A stretch of 64,000 nucleotides of DNA, taken from positions 53,815,550 to 53,879,549 of the forward strand of contig OV277864.1 in assembly GCA_922989275.2 (NCBI GenBank), written 5' to 3'. Source of the stretch: Gari tellinella. Its lineage: Eukaryota > Mollusca > Bivalvia > Cardiida > Psammobiidae. The notes under the pieces are model-generated. The model saw nothing but the letters and a program-made list of their open reading frames with translations, searched no databases and was not told the origin of the DNA. Of this stretch, positions 1 to 11,727 are shown in pieces. A program made the position numbers and the translations under genes. Position 1 is the first letter of the stretch. The number at the start of each line of letters is the position of its first letter.

Positions 1-63
1 GTGCAAGTATAAACAAAATATGTTGAATACTGTAGTGCTAGAGTGTAAAAACTGTTAAATATG

Positions 64-430
64 GCATTTTTAACACAAAAAGGGCAGATAACTCATCAAT
101 TCCTAAAATTTTCTGAAAAAAAATTAATTTCCCACGGTGCTCCTATGATGACAAATAAGTATACTTAGTTTAATCCAAATCTGTTAATCGGTTTCGGAGA
201 TACAGTTGCGGACGGAAAACGTGACGGACGCACGGACGGACGGACAGCATTTTTAACACAAAAAGGGCAGATAACTCAAATTCCTAAAATTTTCTGAAAA
301 AAATTTGATTTCCCACGGTGCTCCTATGATGACAAATAAGTATACCAAGTTTAATCCAAATCTGTTTATAGGTTTCGGAGATACAGTTGCGGACGGAAAA
401 CGTGACGGACGCACGCACGCACGGACAGCC
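64..430. repeat. Tandem repeat, two ~183-bp units
   Basis: Two near-identical units start at 64 and 247 (GCATTTTTAACAC). Each ends in a run of CGGACGGA/CGCACG words. A small hairpin (CCCTCTGCC / GGCAGGGG, about 455-475) follows. I see no real protein in either strand; the short open frames exist because the repeat is open. Such units ending in CGGACGGA runs recur in the window near 12.66 kb and 39.96 kb. Confidence 0.8.
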
Positions 431-480
431 GGACGGACAGACCTAAAACAGTATCCCTCTGCCTTTCGGCAGGGGATAAT

Positions 481-1221
481 GAGTCTGGTACAATTTATTG
501 CCACATGACAAACAGTGAAGACCCTAATCAGAGGGCCCCTTTTAGGAGCCTTTTGATCTGGATCTATACTGTTTGCACAGGTTTAATTTAAAGTAGAAAA
601 CTCCTAAATTACATATTTCTTTCTCATCTTTTATCCTCCTTTAAGCATTCCTCAAATAACCCATGTGTGTGAATCACCTATACTTAACCCTTTACTGCAC
701 AGATAGTTTTCCTAATTGATGACAGATGGTTTTTCTTAAAGCAGGTTGAATGTAAAGCAGAATGCTCCTTAAGCATTCTGGTTTACTTTCAGTCTGTTTT
801 AAGCTGTACTATCTGTTAGGATGTGGAATTATTTCTTATGGTGAATATTTCTGACTGCATAAATTAGAAATATTTTCTTGAGTGGAGGAATAATAAAATG
901 GTTAAAATGAGTATCTATGGAGTAAACGATTAAAGTGTGTTTACCACATTACTACGTAGATACACATTTTACGTATTTAATTTATTATGGACTAAATAAA
1001 ATAGTTAAATTTTATAGACAGCCATGAATATCATAGATAATACTGCTAAATACAATGCTTTTGATGATTGGGTATTTTCAGGGGGGGAGGGGGGATTGTT
1101 AAATTTGCAGTTACATTGGACCCTAGACCAATTGCATCTTTACGAATTAAACGTAAATTTGTTTAATGGAATTGAATGGGGCGAATGTAAATAGGTTCCT
1201 TGAATAAAATTAAGGATTTAC
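481..1221. other. Non-coding DNA with one MITE
   Basis: I see no exon here. A TTAACCCTTTACTGC end near 688 and a core-2 hairpin at about 736-801 (TAAAGCAGGTTGAA with an inverted partner) mark a degenerate TTAA-type MITE. A short G-run lies at 1081-1093. Confidence 0.5.
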
Positions 1222-1425
1222 CTTTGTATATGAGTTGTGCAACAGTTTTGGTTTTCATCAGGTGGAATTGAAGCCTCCTCAATAAATCTAGTCACAATAT
1301 CTGGCTGTTTTACACAAACTCTAGGGTGGAAATTAATCACCCGAAGCCCTGATACTGACTTTACCCGGGAAAGTGCAACTCCAAGTTATCCAGCCTGGAA
1401 TATGTCTCGACAGTCCACTGTGATT
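1222..1425 (-). CDS. PIF1-like gene, exon 4 with premature TAA
   Basis: 204 nt. The acceptor TTTACTTTAG ends at 1426 and the donor AAAG|GTAAAT is at 1221-1220. It encodes ITVDCRDIFQAG, then TAA (1388-1386), then LGVALSRVKSVSGLRV. The sequence on both sides of the stop matches the family, so this is a point change and not a wrong exon. Confidence 0.75.
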
Positions 1426-2499
1426 CTAAAGTAAAATATATAAACATGCTACATAACGGTCAAGATCATAAGAGTAGCACAAACATTGTAAATAAATGAT
1501 AGTTTTAAATTACTTAAAGTGAGTGAGTAAAACTAATAGTGTTATTACCTTTATGTAAAGGCACACAGGTTTTTTTGTTTATTTTTTAAACTCAATCACA
1601 TTTGAAACTAATGATGAGGACAAACAAATTTTTTTCACTTTTATGCTTAAAAATGGCAGCAAACATTGCAGACCCTGATAAGACGGCTCCTACAGGAGCC
1701 CTCTGATCAGGGCCAACACTTTTTGCATGAGACAAGAGTACTCTTCACTAGCACACAGTTTGTAAATGATGAGTATACATGTGGCTAGGGAGCTGAATCC
1801 CATTATGAGTTAAGCAACATTTTGCTTGACTACTCATCAAATAATAGATTTAGGTTCCAGTGGCATTGCAAAAAGTGTAGATCGGGTGTGGGCTAATGGG
1901 CACTCGGTACGCAATCTGTTCATGAAATGCATTTTCTGCAAGTTATTGTCAGTGATAAAGTGTCCCAGTGGCTGCTAGATAGATAGCATTGTATAAAAGC
2001 ATGTTAATATATATATTTAATGTCTAAATCTGGCATTAATGAAAACAAAAGTTAACTTGTATAATTATGTGACACTAAAACAATATAATACGTTGTATAA
2101 ACTGTATTGTTTAGGTATTGAACATTATGTTTGAAAATGAAGTTGTGATAAATAGACATAATAAGACAATTTAAAACTCAATGTACTATTAATCTTTTCT
2201 TCCTCAACCATACACTCAGTACAAAAAGAAACGCACACTTTGTATCACAATCTTATTTTGATGTAGAAGGTACGTATTTGTGAATTATTATTAAATCATT
2301 ATTGAATTGGTAGCATCACAACCTGCACTAATCGGTGCGGTATTTTAAACAAGTTGTAGTTAATTCTTTCGCTGCCAAATTAATCCCGAGGTTTTTACCC
2401 CTTCACCGTCTTATTGTCGTCTGCTTCAATTGTTGTTTGCAAGATCGTTTCTAAGTAAAATTCAATGAAGAATGACTTAAATGATATCTATAAGAGTGT

Positions 2500-2564
2500 C
2501 AAACAGTTTGGATCCTGATCAGACGCCGCGTTACGCGGCGTCTGATCAGGATCCAATCTGTTTG
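2500..2564. repeat. Core-1 hairpin in PIF1 intron
   Basis: Near-perfect palindrome with arms CAAACAGTTTGGATCCTGAT... and apex GCCGCG-TTA-CGCGGC. The flanks (TTAATTCTTTCGCTGCC near 2361; ACCCCTTCACCGTC) resemble the TTAA-type MITE family described at 59667. Confidence 0.8.
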
Positions 2565-3072
2565 CAAACGCTTTTTGGCGTCATTAGGAGGGAAATTGTT
2601 AAAAGGCAGCACAATGTTTTTTGAGTATTTTTTTTCTAAACTTGTTGCAGAATTAAATAAATCTTGAGATATGGTCTTTCTTTTCTAATTTTCCTAAAAC
2701 ACATGTATCCTAATCTGCGCCTGAGCACAATGTGCGTTTCTTTTTGCACTGAGTGTAAGTGCAAATGACTTATGTCGAATTGTGTTCAAGGCGGAATACT
2801 GCTTAATGCAGGATGAAAGTAAAGCAGAATTTATTTTAGGCGCTTTCTGCTTTACCTAAATCATGTTTTATTACCTGTCATTCACATGATCCAGAGAGTA
2901 TTCAATTTTGAAACATATGTGAAGAAGAAGTTTGACATGCATCAATGGAGAAAACTCATGTACCTGACACATTTTGAAAGAAAAAAAAATCATCAAAATG
3001 TGTCAAGTACCTGTGGTAGAAAACTTTTCATTAAAGGATTCATATATGCTGTTAAAATTAATTCAAAGTTAC

Positions 3073-3178
3073 CTCTCCAGGGTCATGCCCTGTGCCTTGT
3101 GGATTGTCATTCCAAATGCTGGCTTCACTGGGTACTGTGTCCTTGTAGCAACATTAGCTTGTAATCTCGGACTGGAAA
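3073..3178 (-). CDS. PIF1-like gene, exon 3 (motif VI)
   Basis: 106 nt, too short to stand out as an open frame. The acceptor TTTTGTAG ends at 3179 and the donor GAGAG|GTAACT is at 3072-3071 (phase 2). It encodes RTQYPVKPAFGMTIHKAQG, the C-terminal ATPase signature of PIF1 helicases. A second AG 7 nt downstream would break the frame, so the first AG is preferred. Confidence 0.8.
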
Positions 3179-3327
3179 CTACAAAATAATACAAAAGAAA
3201 AACTAAAAAAGAAGGAATTTATATTATAAACATGATATAGGTTATATCATACATAATAGATATAGTGGGTTACGTTTAACACTTTATTCAATAGCCTATT
3301 TCTTATTGAAAACAGTTGAACATGTAA

Positions 3328-3394
3328 GTAAGTTGAAAGTAAAGCAGAATGCGCTTTAAAGCCCATTATGATTTACTTTCCACCTGCTTTAAAC
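3328..3394. repeat. Core-2 hairpin in PIF1 intron
   Basis: Inverted repeat with arms GTTGAAAGTAAAGCAGAATG and CATTATGATTTACTTTCCAC. It is a decayed copy of the core-2 hairpin seen throughout the window. Confidence 0.7.
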
Positions 3395-3817
3395 AACCAT
3401 GCATCTGCTAGGAATTAGGAAAACTTTATTATAGCGCATAGAAATAAGTCAATACTGTTTTGCTTATTGGTGATGTATATTATTATTACTAAAAAGATGT
3501 ATGTATAGAATGAGACATTAATGAGTTTAGGTTGAGAGCTCCTAAGGAGATAAAACCAAAATTCCGTTGCCTAAAGAAGGACAATGGCCATTTTCGTAAA
3601 ATGACACTCCTGTTCCGAACTATGTTTTAGCATACTTCAGAATAGGGTGACAGTTGACGAATATGGCCTGTGTCTCTCTGTAGGGTACAAATACTGACCA
3701 ACATTGACTCAATCTCATTAGGGGTCTCAACCTTAAGTGAATAAAGAATTCTGTCTTTATGTGATTATCTTTTATTAACACTATGCTTAAAGAGAAATGG
3801 AATAAAAGTGTATTTAC

Positions 3818-4613
3818 CATCAAAACTTGTTTTTTCGAGTCTTATGTATCCCACATCAACATCAGGAAACTGAAATAGTGGTCCATTGTCATCAATCTCC
3901 TTAACAAATCCCTTTAATCCATTGACAAGTTTGTCAGTAAGATTCCTTAGCAGAAGCACTGGTATGCCAACCTTCAGCCACAGTACTTTAGGTACAACCA
4001 GTTTATTCAACCTTGCTGTGTCGCCAGTGTCTTCTGCTTTAAAAACTGAGAGCGGACCAGGCATTGTGACGATACATTTTCTGTTATAGTCATCAACATT
4101 TTCGTTTTTCGCAAACAGTGTTACATCTGATGAGGATGACTCTGGGAGCTCTCTTTTTAAATTGCTGATATATTGTTGATTTTCACCTTTAATCACACCA
4201 CCCTTTGAAACGTCCTTTATGACACTGATTAGAGATGTGTCTGATTGTCTATAAATCTGTGTGAGGGTGACTTTATGTGGAAATAATTCTTGGAACCATG
4301 GACATTCAAAACAATATTGGCCATTGTCACCATATTCAGAATCCTTCACTGGAGGCAGCTGCATAAAATCACCAATCAGAATAATTTGAATCCCTCCAAA
4401 AGGTTTTTTCTTGTCTTTTAGAGACAAAACTTCATACACCGATTGTAATGTCCTGGCACTGATCATTGAAATCTCATCAATGACAAGTGTGTCTGTGGCA
4501 TGTATCCTCTTCAAGACATATTGGTGCTTAGGGTTGTATGAAACGAGAGATGCAATCTCTGACGGACTGTGTCTACAGTCTTCAAGGCCACAAAATCTGT
4601 GAATCGTGGTAGC
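3818..4613 (-). CDS. PIF1-like gene, exon 2 (Walker B to motif IV)
   Basis: 796 nt. The acceptor TTATTTCAG ends at 4614 and the donor GAT G|GTAAAT is at 3817-3816 (phase 1). It encodes residues 65-329: ATTIHRFCG, DEISM, GDFMQLPPV, QIYRQSD, then the conserved stretch around VNGLKGFV. The frame runs on to a stop at 3765, but the extension is not helicase-like. Confidence 0.85.
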
Positions 4614-4717
4614 CTGAAATAAATAAAATATAAGTCTCAATTCGATTGCTTATTAATAATTAATTAACCATTTAACCCATAGTCTGTTTAAAATGTTGGA
4701 AGACAGGTGAACATTTA

Positions 4718-4973
4718 CAGGGCTGCCATAAGTTGACATGAAAAATCCTACCATTTCCAAATTTCCATTTTTCAATTGCGAATTTACGAATCGTACCTTT
4801 ACCCAATAGCCTGTTTCTAGTTTTGTTGACACGTGGCTACTTAAAGCAGACTGGAAGTAAAGCAGAATGCGCCTTATGACGCACTGTGCTTTACTTTCAG
4901 CCTGTTTTAAGCTACCATGTTCTAGAAAAGAAATCAGAAGATTTAGGAAAAATCTGGAGAAATGGCAGCCCTG
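4718..4973. mobile_element. CAGGG-type MITE, 256 bp, 6-bp target duplication
   Basis: Starts CAGGGCTGCCAT and ends ATGGCAGCCCTG, flanked by the direct repeat CATTTA (4712-4717 and 4974-4979). A core-2 hairpin sits at its centre (4846-4916). It lies in intron 1 of the PIF1-like gene. Copies at 47865 and 50057 have almost the same length. Confidence 0.9.
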
Positions 4974-4977
4974 CATT

Positions 4978-5044
4978 TAAAGCAGGTTAAAAGCAAAGGA
5001 GAATGAACTATAAAGTGTATTCTGCTTTGCTTTAAGTATGTTTT
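4978..5044. repeat. Second core-2 hairpin directly beside the MITE
   Basis: TTAAAGCAGGTTAAAAGCAAAG pairs with CTTTGCTTTAAGTATG. It abuts the target duplication of the preceding element, so two core-2 hairpins lie side by side in different contexts. Confidence 0.7.
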
Positions 5045-5710
5045 AAGCAACTATCAGCTACAATCTAGAAAATGTTTGATACGGTGCATATTCATTGTGG
5101 AACTACCTCAATATACAATACTCCCATCAGAGGTATTCCAAAAGTATCTATTCATGTCTTTACCGGGCACTATATTGTGACCAGAGACTTAATTTCTTGT
5201 TCTTGTACAGATTTTGCGGTGCACAGGCTGAGCATGATGTCAGTTTAAAATTTTCACTTGGATTGATGACTTAACTATTTTAAAATGGTGTTGCCTTCAG
5301 CTAACAATTGCAAACTGTTTGTATCCACTTCAGAGACTGCATAACATGCCATTTGATCTTTTTCTCATATTAAAATTTCTCCTATGCGGACCTAAACATT
5401 GCTCACCTGGAAAACCTTAACACAGATTTCGAAGCCTAAGTTAAAGGTCAAAGTCACAGAGGTTTAAATTGTTCTGTGCATCGAAAGGTGTTTTCTCACC
5501 TTTCGGACAGAGGTATCCCGAAATCTAGGGGGTGTGAGATAACCTTATCTGTCCGGACAGACAAGTCGAACTAATGGAAGTATCTTATGATTGGTTGTTA
5601 TTGTCGTTGTTTTGACGTCGTCATGCATGCATTAGCGCCTTAAAATACAACTCGCCACTGTATAGCACGTTAAACGCGTTTTTAGGGTTGACGCGGTGAG
5701 AAAATAAATA

Positions 5711-5849
5711 TAACACCACAGTTGAGTATCAGATGACTATCCCACCCTAATTTGAAGATATTTTTGGAACACTCGGCAAAGCCTCGTGTTCCAAAAATAT
5801 CTTCAAAACTCGGGTGGGATATTCTTATCTGACACTCACGGTGGTGTTA
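5711..5849. repeat. Palindromic element, ~139 bp
   Basis: TAACACCAC at the left pairs with GTGGTGTTA at the right. The arms continue through TATCCCACCC and GAAGATATTTTTGGAACAC to a short loop (TCGGCAAAGCC). It is a full foldback with no coding content. Confidence 0.8.
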
Positions 5850-6030
5850 GATTCACTATGTCCACACACAGTGACACACACCACACACATACCAACTATG
5901 AAAGCAATACTCAAGGGACATAGAAGTTACAATTTCAAGAGTGAAATTTTCATATATAAACACAATATAAGTGTTATAAGAACGTTTTTCATACATAAAA
6001 GTTGGCCAAAAACGTGTTTATTCTATTTAG

Positions 6031-6310
6031 CCGCCTCGATAGCTCATTGGTAGAGCGTCCGCTTTCGAGGCGGGAGGTTGTGGGTTCGATCCCCGGCCGT
6101 GTCATAACAAAGACCATTATAAAAACGGTACTAGTAGCTCCCTTGCCTGACGCTCGGCATTGAAAGGGTAGGAAGGTGAATGTAATGCCAAGGTAAGTAT
6201 GCATGTTAATCATGGATACCTTGTTTGTCGCAATAAAAGCTCTACAGAGCTTATGTTGATTGTTTACCATATGCGACGTTAAATAAAGCTTGCTTTTTTG
6301 CCTTTGCCTT
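6031..6310 (+). mobile_element. tRNA-derived SINE
   Basis: The head is tRNA-like: A-box TAGCTCATTGGTAGAGCG, a plausible anticodon arm (CCGC TTTCGAG GCGG) and B-box GGTTCGATCCC. The acceptor ends do not pair, so this is not a working tRNA gene. A non-tRNA body follows, ending near AATAAAGCTTGC. A related copy starts at about 26040. Confidence 0.75.
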
Positions 6311-6511
6311 TTAGACGTATAGGTTGTGAACATACATACACGTTTCAATGTCTTTTGGGATTATTTTGGGATACAAACCACAATTCGGTAAATGACCAAC
6401 TCAGTTGCTAAAAAAAATAGTCATCCAATTTAATTCAGATATTGATTGGTTCATACAATGAGGTGGTCATCGGCAGAATTGTCCGTAAATCATTATTTTG
6501 GCAAACCATAC

Positions 6512-6703
6512 CTTGAAGCTTGGCTCATAAAAATGACACGCAATTCCGGTCGAACACGTCAACGCCACGGCCTTTCCATTGTTCTTCAGGTCCTTTATAA
6601 CGGTTTTAGCTAAAAAGGATTTTCCAGTACCGGCTGCACCTAATAAAAGGACGGTATGTCCGTCTTTAACCAATTTACCGAATTCAACCTCTTCGTCAGT
6701 CAT
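6512..6703 (-). CDS. PIF1-like gene, exon 1 (Walker A)
   Basis: 64 codons from ATG at 6703 to a phase-0 donor (AAG|GTATGG, GT at 6511-6510). It carries GAAGTGKS and the motif Ia-like stretch VALTCSTGIAC. The frame stays open past the donor, but those residues are not PIF1-like, which supports splicing here. This ATG is the first Met in frame and precedes the helicase core by about 20 residues, so the N-terminal region is short or missing. Confidence 0.8.
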
Positions 6704-8345
6704 TTTTAATTTCCCGGCTAGCTGTTAAAAGTACTGGTTCCCGCTTGCGGATATTATATTTAGGTACAATGCGGGAACTAGTACTGTTTACAATGATCGG
6801 CCAATCAAAACGACTGTTTCATTTCCGCAGCCTCGTTTTCATTTTCACAAGATGTCGGCAAAGTGCGTTATGTGTCCATGAACAGAAAGAAAGTGTTAAA
6901 GCTGAATGAAAATCAGGATTCGATGACTATTCATGTAAGTGAATGAGACATGTATTGATAACTTACCCATCACAGCCAGTCATTACTTTGCAATAAGCGT
7001 CACTCCCTTTGTTTAGTCATGGAAATCGCGATCAAGCAAACGACGAGTTCCGTTCCGACTTCGCCAAAACACCGCAAAACCGAAACGTTTGAGTAAATCC
7101 CGCTTATTATGGTGGGGGGAAATATAGGTACTTTTGACAATGAGCCGATTCCCTTTGCCTCTGAGGTCGTTCGTGTCATTCGCAATCGGTAACATCGTAA
7201 CGGTCGTTAAAGGTGAATTGTTACCGTTTTCCGTTGCAATCGATTGCATCGATACGGTACTTGAACGCGCTACAGGTACGCCAACAACAACAACAACTTG
7301 AAAGTACAACAAAGCCTCCAACTTATCTTATGCTAGGTATGTTATTTATATAACATTTTGTCAATTACGTAACAACGCCAGTTCATTGAATGAAAATTTG
7401 TTCGACCACTTTCTAACAGTTACCTTCCTACAAAAGTTGTACCGATAATTGCGAAGACGATTTCTATTTCTTTATTTTGTCTGCCCATCATTCCAGCTAC
7501 AACATAACATGTTCATTGCACTTGACAATATTTCAAACCTAGGTGAGATAACTTTTAATACCTTATTGTACAGCGGAAACGATCTGAGAATCGAGTCTAC
7601 CTATGAAATTAATGATATAGTGAACTGCGATGTCAGAATCCCAAAGTGATTTGTTTGTTTGATTGATGAAGCTTACTTATATTCAACCAATACTTAGTGC
7701 TATGATAATCATATTCATGTATCTCAAGAAAATCTTTCTTTTTCAGGTATTTGAATTATCATGTATTTTGTTATGCATCTGTAATGGGGAAAAGGGAGGT
7801 AATTTAAAAGTTAAGGCTAGATGATTTTTAATATAACTATAGGTTTTCAAAACAACTTCAGCACTTTCAGTAGGCATTTTGAATAATTATTATAATCTGT
7901 TTATTTGTTCTTAGTAATGTATATGTAGTTCTTGATGTTCATGTTTGTAAGCCCTGTTGATTGTATAACAGTAGTCTAAGTAGGCTGTTGTTCAATCAAA
8001 CAACGCTGGCAAATTGAATTCACACAATAAGAAAGATCTTGTGTTCTTGAGTGATTGAGAGGTACATAGTTACCAACTCTAAATTATAGTTGATAGCCGC
8101 CAGTCATGTAGTTAGATTTAAGTAGAAAATAAAGGGTCTGTAAATGTGAAGGCCACTTAACGTGTATGTTCCTCTACTCAAACAAAGTACTCGGTATTCG
8201 TGACGGGCAAGGCTTCCCTTAAAGCTTTGTCCGATACACATCTATAGAACATGTAATTACCTTGTACCACTGGATAGGACTTAAATAAGCAATGCCAGTT
8301 GTCCAATCCATTTCATTTTGTGAATAAAATATTGTTTAAATTAGT
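6704..8345. other. Upstream of the PIF1-like gene; no gene recognised
   Basis: Frames at 7000-7321 (minus) and 7449-7649 (plus) lack recognisable motifs and splice support. The promoter of the PIF1-like gene would lie just above 6703, but I see no clear TATA or other element. Confidence 0.4.
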
Positions 8346-8590
8346 TGTCATACCATTCTTATTTGAGAATTGTCTCTGTTTCGGAGACCGAGAGTATTCT
8401 CTCTGCCAACAACTAAAAGGAAGGCAGATCGGTGGTTTCGAACCCACGCGATGCTTCGAAACGAATGAGAGTAGCCGAAAGCGTATTGCTGAAGTCATCA
8501 GCATTTCATCTCATCACTCCGTTTCAATCATCGGCCAATAACCTATTTTGTGTCGCAGTGCCGTTAAACCCAACTCATACATCCGTCCAA
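8346..8590 (+). mobile_element. SINE family S1 (diverged copy)
   Basis: Matches the S1 family seen complete at 22771 and 33191: AGACCGAGAGTATTCTCTCTG, GGCAGATCGGTGG, then tail CTATTTTGTGTCGCAGTGCCG. A B-box-like GGTTTCGAACCC is clearest here (about 8432). The head is degraded. Confidence 0.75.
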
Positions 8591-8689
8591 ATTTACGTCC
8601 AAAGTAAACGCAGAACTCTGAAAAATTCGTAGGTCCGGAGAAATGATGTATTATCCGAAGATTTCTGAAAAAAAAGTCGTTCCCCAGTA

Positions 8690-8945
8690 ACCTTCCTTCT
8701 TTGATGCTGTTCCGGAGCTTGACTTTCATTGGAAATATTTTCTGTTGATAAGACCGAGATAATCCTCTCTTCAAAGAACTGAAAAGATGGCAGATCGGTG
8801 GTTTTGATCCCATGCGCTATTTCGCAACGAATGAGAAAAGTTAAACTCATCTTCCTAAAATCATCTCATAATCCCTCCTCATTCATCGGCGCTATATGAC
8901 CTTTTGTGTCTCAGTGCCGTAAAACACAACTCTTCCATCCATCCT
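8690..8945 (+). mobile_element. SINE family S1 (second copy)
   Basis: Same body (ATAAGACCGAGATAATCCTC, GGCAGATCGGTGGTTTTGAT) and tail (CGGCGCTATATGACC, TGCCGTAAAACACAACTC). A weak flanking repeat CTGAAAAA may be the remains of a target duplication. Confidence 0.75.
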
Positions 8946-9345
8946 GAAAAATGGTAGTCGTACTTTAGTTTAATCTAAATTTATTTCTGGAGCGCGTTTA
9001 TCGGGTAGAAATCAGGTCTTGCTCACTTTATAATGGGCTACGATTTTAAGGCTGCATGTTAATGTACACCATAGAATTTAAATCATAGGCCTTGGACTAC
9101 ACTTAGACAATTCCATTTTCCGTTTGAACTCTTTCAACACCATACAACTGTTTGAATTATACTAATTGCAATCGAAAATACTGTAGATCCAAATCGGAGG
9201 GCGCCTATAGGAGTCCTCTGATTAGGGTATGCACTGTTTTTCTATTCTTGACCATGAGAAACGTTTCCATACTTTGGCAGATAGTAGCTTCAAGCAAATT
9301 GAAAGGAAAACAGACTGCGCCTTAAGGTGCATTCTGCTTTACTTT

Positions 9346-9941
9346 CAACTTCAACAAACGAGTCAAATTTGTCGGCAGCATTTTTAGATTTGGATCTTTT
9401 TATAAATAACGGAATTGTTTCTTCTAAGATTTACGATAAACGAGATGATTTTGATTTTAGTATTGTAAATTATCCTCATCTAGATGGCGATGTTCCCCGT
9501 TCCACATCTTACGGGGTTTATATTTCACAACTTAATCGCTTTGCTAGGGCCTGTACCTCTGTTGAGGACTTCCACATTCGTAATAAAACTATTACTGAAA
9601 AGCTTCTTAAACTGGGGTACAGATTTCATAAACTTCGCAAAACATTTTCTAAATTCTTTTATAGAAATCTTCCTCTCATTAACAAGTATAAATGTAACTT
9701 AAAGTCTTTTCTGCGGCAAGGTATTTCACATCCGGAGTTTTATGGTGATGTGATTTACAGACTTCGTAAGATTCTTGGACATATACATTTTCAAAACCTA
9801 TTTGTGAAACGTATTAGATTTTTCCTCAAAAAAGATTATGATCCAACTATATTGCTGCGCACTTCACGTTTGGTTATCGATCAATCTACAATTGATAACT
9901 ATGCTTTCCTCTTTGGTTGTGCGACGACAGACAGGGCTTAG
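9346..9941 (+). pseudogene. 5'-truncated retroelement coding fragment (RT-like)
   Basis: About 198 codons, open to a TAG at 9939. It includes FLDLDLFINNG, YDKRDDFDFSIVNYP, SYGVYISQLNRFARACTS and a basic tail. From memory, these resemble the C-terminal part of reverse-transcriptase-like proteins common in bivalve and cnidarian genomes; the clade (perhaps Penelope-like) is not certain. The reading frame has no start of its own: it emerges directly from a broken core-2 hairpin (9296-9345), so the 5' end was cut or the element inserted there. Absence of internal stops suggests a recent insertion. Confidence 0.55.
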
Positions 9942-10750
9942 CACTACATGATGATGTATCTCTAAAGCCGTCCTTAACCGGGAGAGTTATGTCGGAGTTA
10001 CGTGCTTTGTTTTTTCTCTCCCTCTCTGTCGTACCCTGGACCCTTCCATGTCTTACAGTTACTCGTAACTACAGACTAGTCGCTTGAGTACAATTTGACC
10101 GTTGCCATAGTGGGTTATTTTTAACACGGACTTGAATGTTTAATTCTTTCCCATGTTACTAATGATCTTGTCATAGAATTTTTGTTAAATGTTTTACATG
10201 TATTTACTTACTGTGCTGGCGGTCTTTTTGATTGTGAGGTTGTGGAACGGGGTTTATATTTTATGTACACTGTTCGTCTTTATAGGTGAATATAGGAGAT
10301 AAGTGTGAGGTCGGGCGCCCCTAAACCCAGGTTTAACCCCCCAGTGGTAGTTAATGATTAATTTATAATTAATTATTGATTGCTGCTGACCGTACCAAGG
10401 CGGGCTCCTATGTTCATTTTGCTTTAAGTTTGTCTTGCGTGTTGTTATCTATTTAGTGTGTAGATGAAGGAATGGGAATGTGTGTTTGTGTGTGTGTTTG
10501 TTATGGTATGACTGTGTGTGTTCTGCTTGAGAGGTGGGTGTATTGTTTGTGTTGCGTTTCCTGCTCGAGTCTTTCGTATTAATTTGCTTTAAGCGGTCAC
10601 CTGTCGTCTAACTAGAAATAGGCTATGGGATACTGGGTTAAACAATAGTCCTATATTATGTCTGTGGCGAGAATTCCTCTAACAGACTGTCGGTCTGAAC
10701 TTTTAGTGTCTTGACCCCTTTCACTACTTGTTGGTGAAACAATTCATAAA
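9942..10750 (+). other. Probable 3' untranslated part of the same retroelement
   Basis: Non-coding and GT-rich in places (TGTGTGTTTGTGTGTGTG near 10480). It has no palindromes, unlike surrounding DNA, which fits one inserted block. I could not place its 3' boundary. Confidence 0.35.
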
Positions 10751-11053
10751 TAATAAATGCATTACAAAGTCTATTTGAAATATTTCTTTAACAGTTTCCT
10801 TCACAGAAGTGCCATTAAGTCTAGTCCATTTTTAACGATTTAGGATTGATTTTAAGAAGATATGGCAAATGACAAACAGTGCAGTGTACTCTTCATATGT
10901 ACACTTTTAATTATGTCAAGTATACTTGTTGCTAGGGTTGAATATGTTTATCTACTCCTTCTTTGAAGCACCACCAATAATTGAGCCGTGCCATGACAAA
11001 ACCAGCATTATTGTATTACAACATTGTACAGACCAAGCACCGTTGTCATCCCA

Positions 11054-11279
11054 GGGGCCCGTTTTACTAAACGTAAATCAAAATTTTAAATTTTAATTTA
11101 TATTTTTTATTATCACTTTCTATAGTAAAAACAGCAAATAGCCAGATCAGAGGACGCGCTTTTAGCGCGTCCTCTGATCTGGCTATTTGCTGTTTGCAAA
11201 CGTTTATGATCGAAAAATAAGAGTTAAACGATTTTGACTTACGCAAATTTTGCGTAAGTTGTTTAGTAAAACGGGCCCC
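11054..11279. mobile_element. GGGGCCCGTTTTACTAAAC MITE, 226 bp
   Basis: Starts GGGGCCCGTTTTACTAAAC and ends GTTTAGTAAAACGGGCCCC. The centre is a perfect hairpin (GCAAATAGCCAGATCAGAGG, apex GCGCTTTTAGCGC) followed by TTGCTGTTTGCAAACG. A sister copy is at 43878-44121. Confidence 0.85.
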
Positions 11280-11727
11280 AGGTCCTGCATCTGAGTTTGG
11301 TCTACACTACCATTTACTGTATATAGTTAATACAGCTACATAAAATGCTTTAGATACACGTGGGTGTCAAACAGTGTATATCAAGACCAGCCACCGCATC
11401 GTTGTCGTTGAGGCTGACCTTGATCTACACTATTTGCAATACAATCAGTCAGGTTTTCTCACGGCTCAACTCAATTATATTTATTGATCAAGTTGAATAC
11501 AAGTGGCAGTTTAAAGTGAGATGACAGTAAAACAGAAGGTTGAATATTCACTTTATATTACCCTGAAATCCACGTAGAGTTAAGTATAGTCCTTGTTTTA
11601 CTTTGATGTGTTTTGTTTTACTTGATATCTAGTCAGAAAACATGTTCCTAACATATACCAACAAAATAACGTCTACAACGTAAACGTGTGCGCCTTTCAT
11701 TGACTATGATTCAACATCTTGGCGAGA

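Larger units (their letters stand above)
1222..6703 (-). pseudogene. PIF1-like DNA helicase gene, four exons, one in-frame stop
   Basis: SF1B 5'-to-3' helicase of the PIF1 family. Four minus-strand exons join with matching phases (6703-6512, 4613-3818, 3178-3073, 1425-1222), giving 432 codons. Motifs appear in family order: Walker A GAAGTGKS (residues 22-29), Walker B VIDEISM (108-114), motif III GDFMQLPPV (145-153), QIYRQ (183-187), motif VI TIHKAQGMTLE (354-364) and ALSR (382-385). Every junction has GT/AG borders. Codon 378, where PIF1 proteins normally have Gln (GQ-x-x-ALSR), reads TAA at 1388-1386. The gene is therefore either a recent pseudogene with a CAA-to-TAA change or a variant allele. 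Exon 4 ends at a good donor (GTAAAT), so a further exon may lie outside the window. Bivalve genomes hold many PIF1-like copies of uncertain host or transposon origin (general knowledge). There is no Helitron Rep domain nearby. Confidence 0.85.

Noticed and set aside
6031..6105. A working tRNA gene (anticodon-like TCG)
   Set aside because: The acceptor strands do not pair and the unit runs into a non-tRNA SINE body.
1222..6703. A Helitron carrying the PIF1-like helicase
   Set aside because: No Rep/HUH domain, no TC...CTRR ends found, and the gene is split by ordinary introns.
7000..7321. Minus-strand frames upstream of the PIF1-like exon 1
   Set aside because: No helicase similarity, no donor joining them in phase to exon 1, composition like the shadow of repeats.
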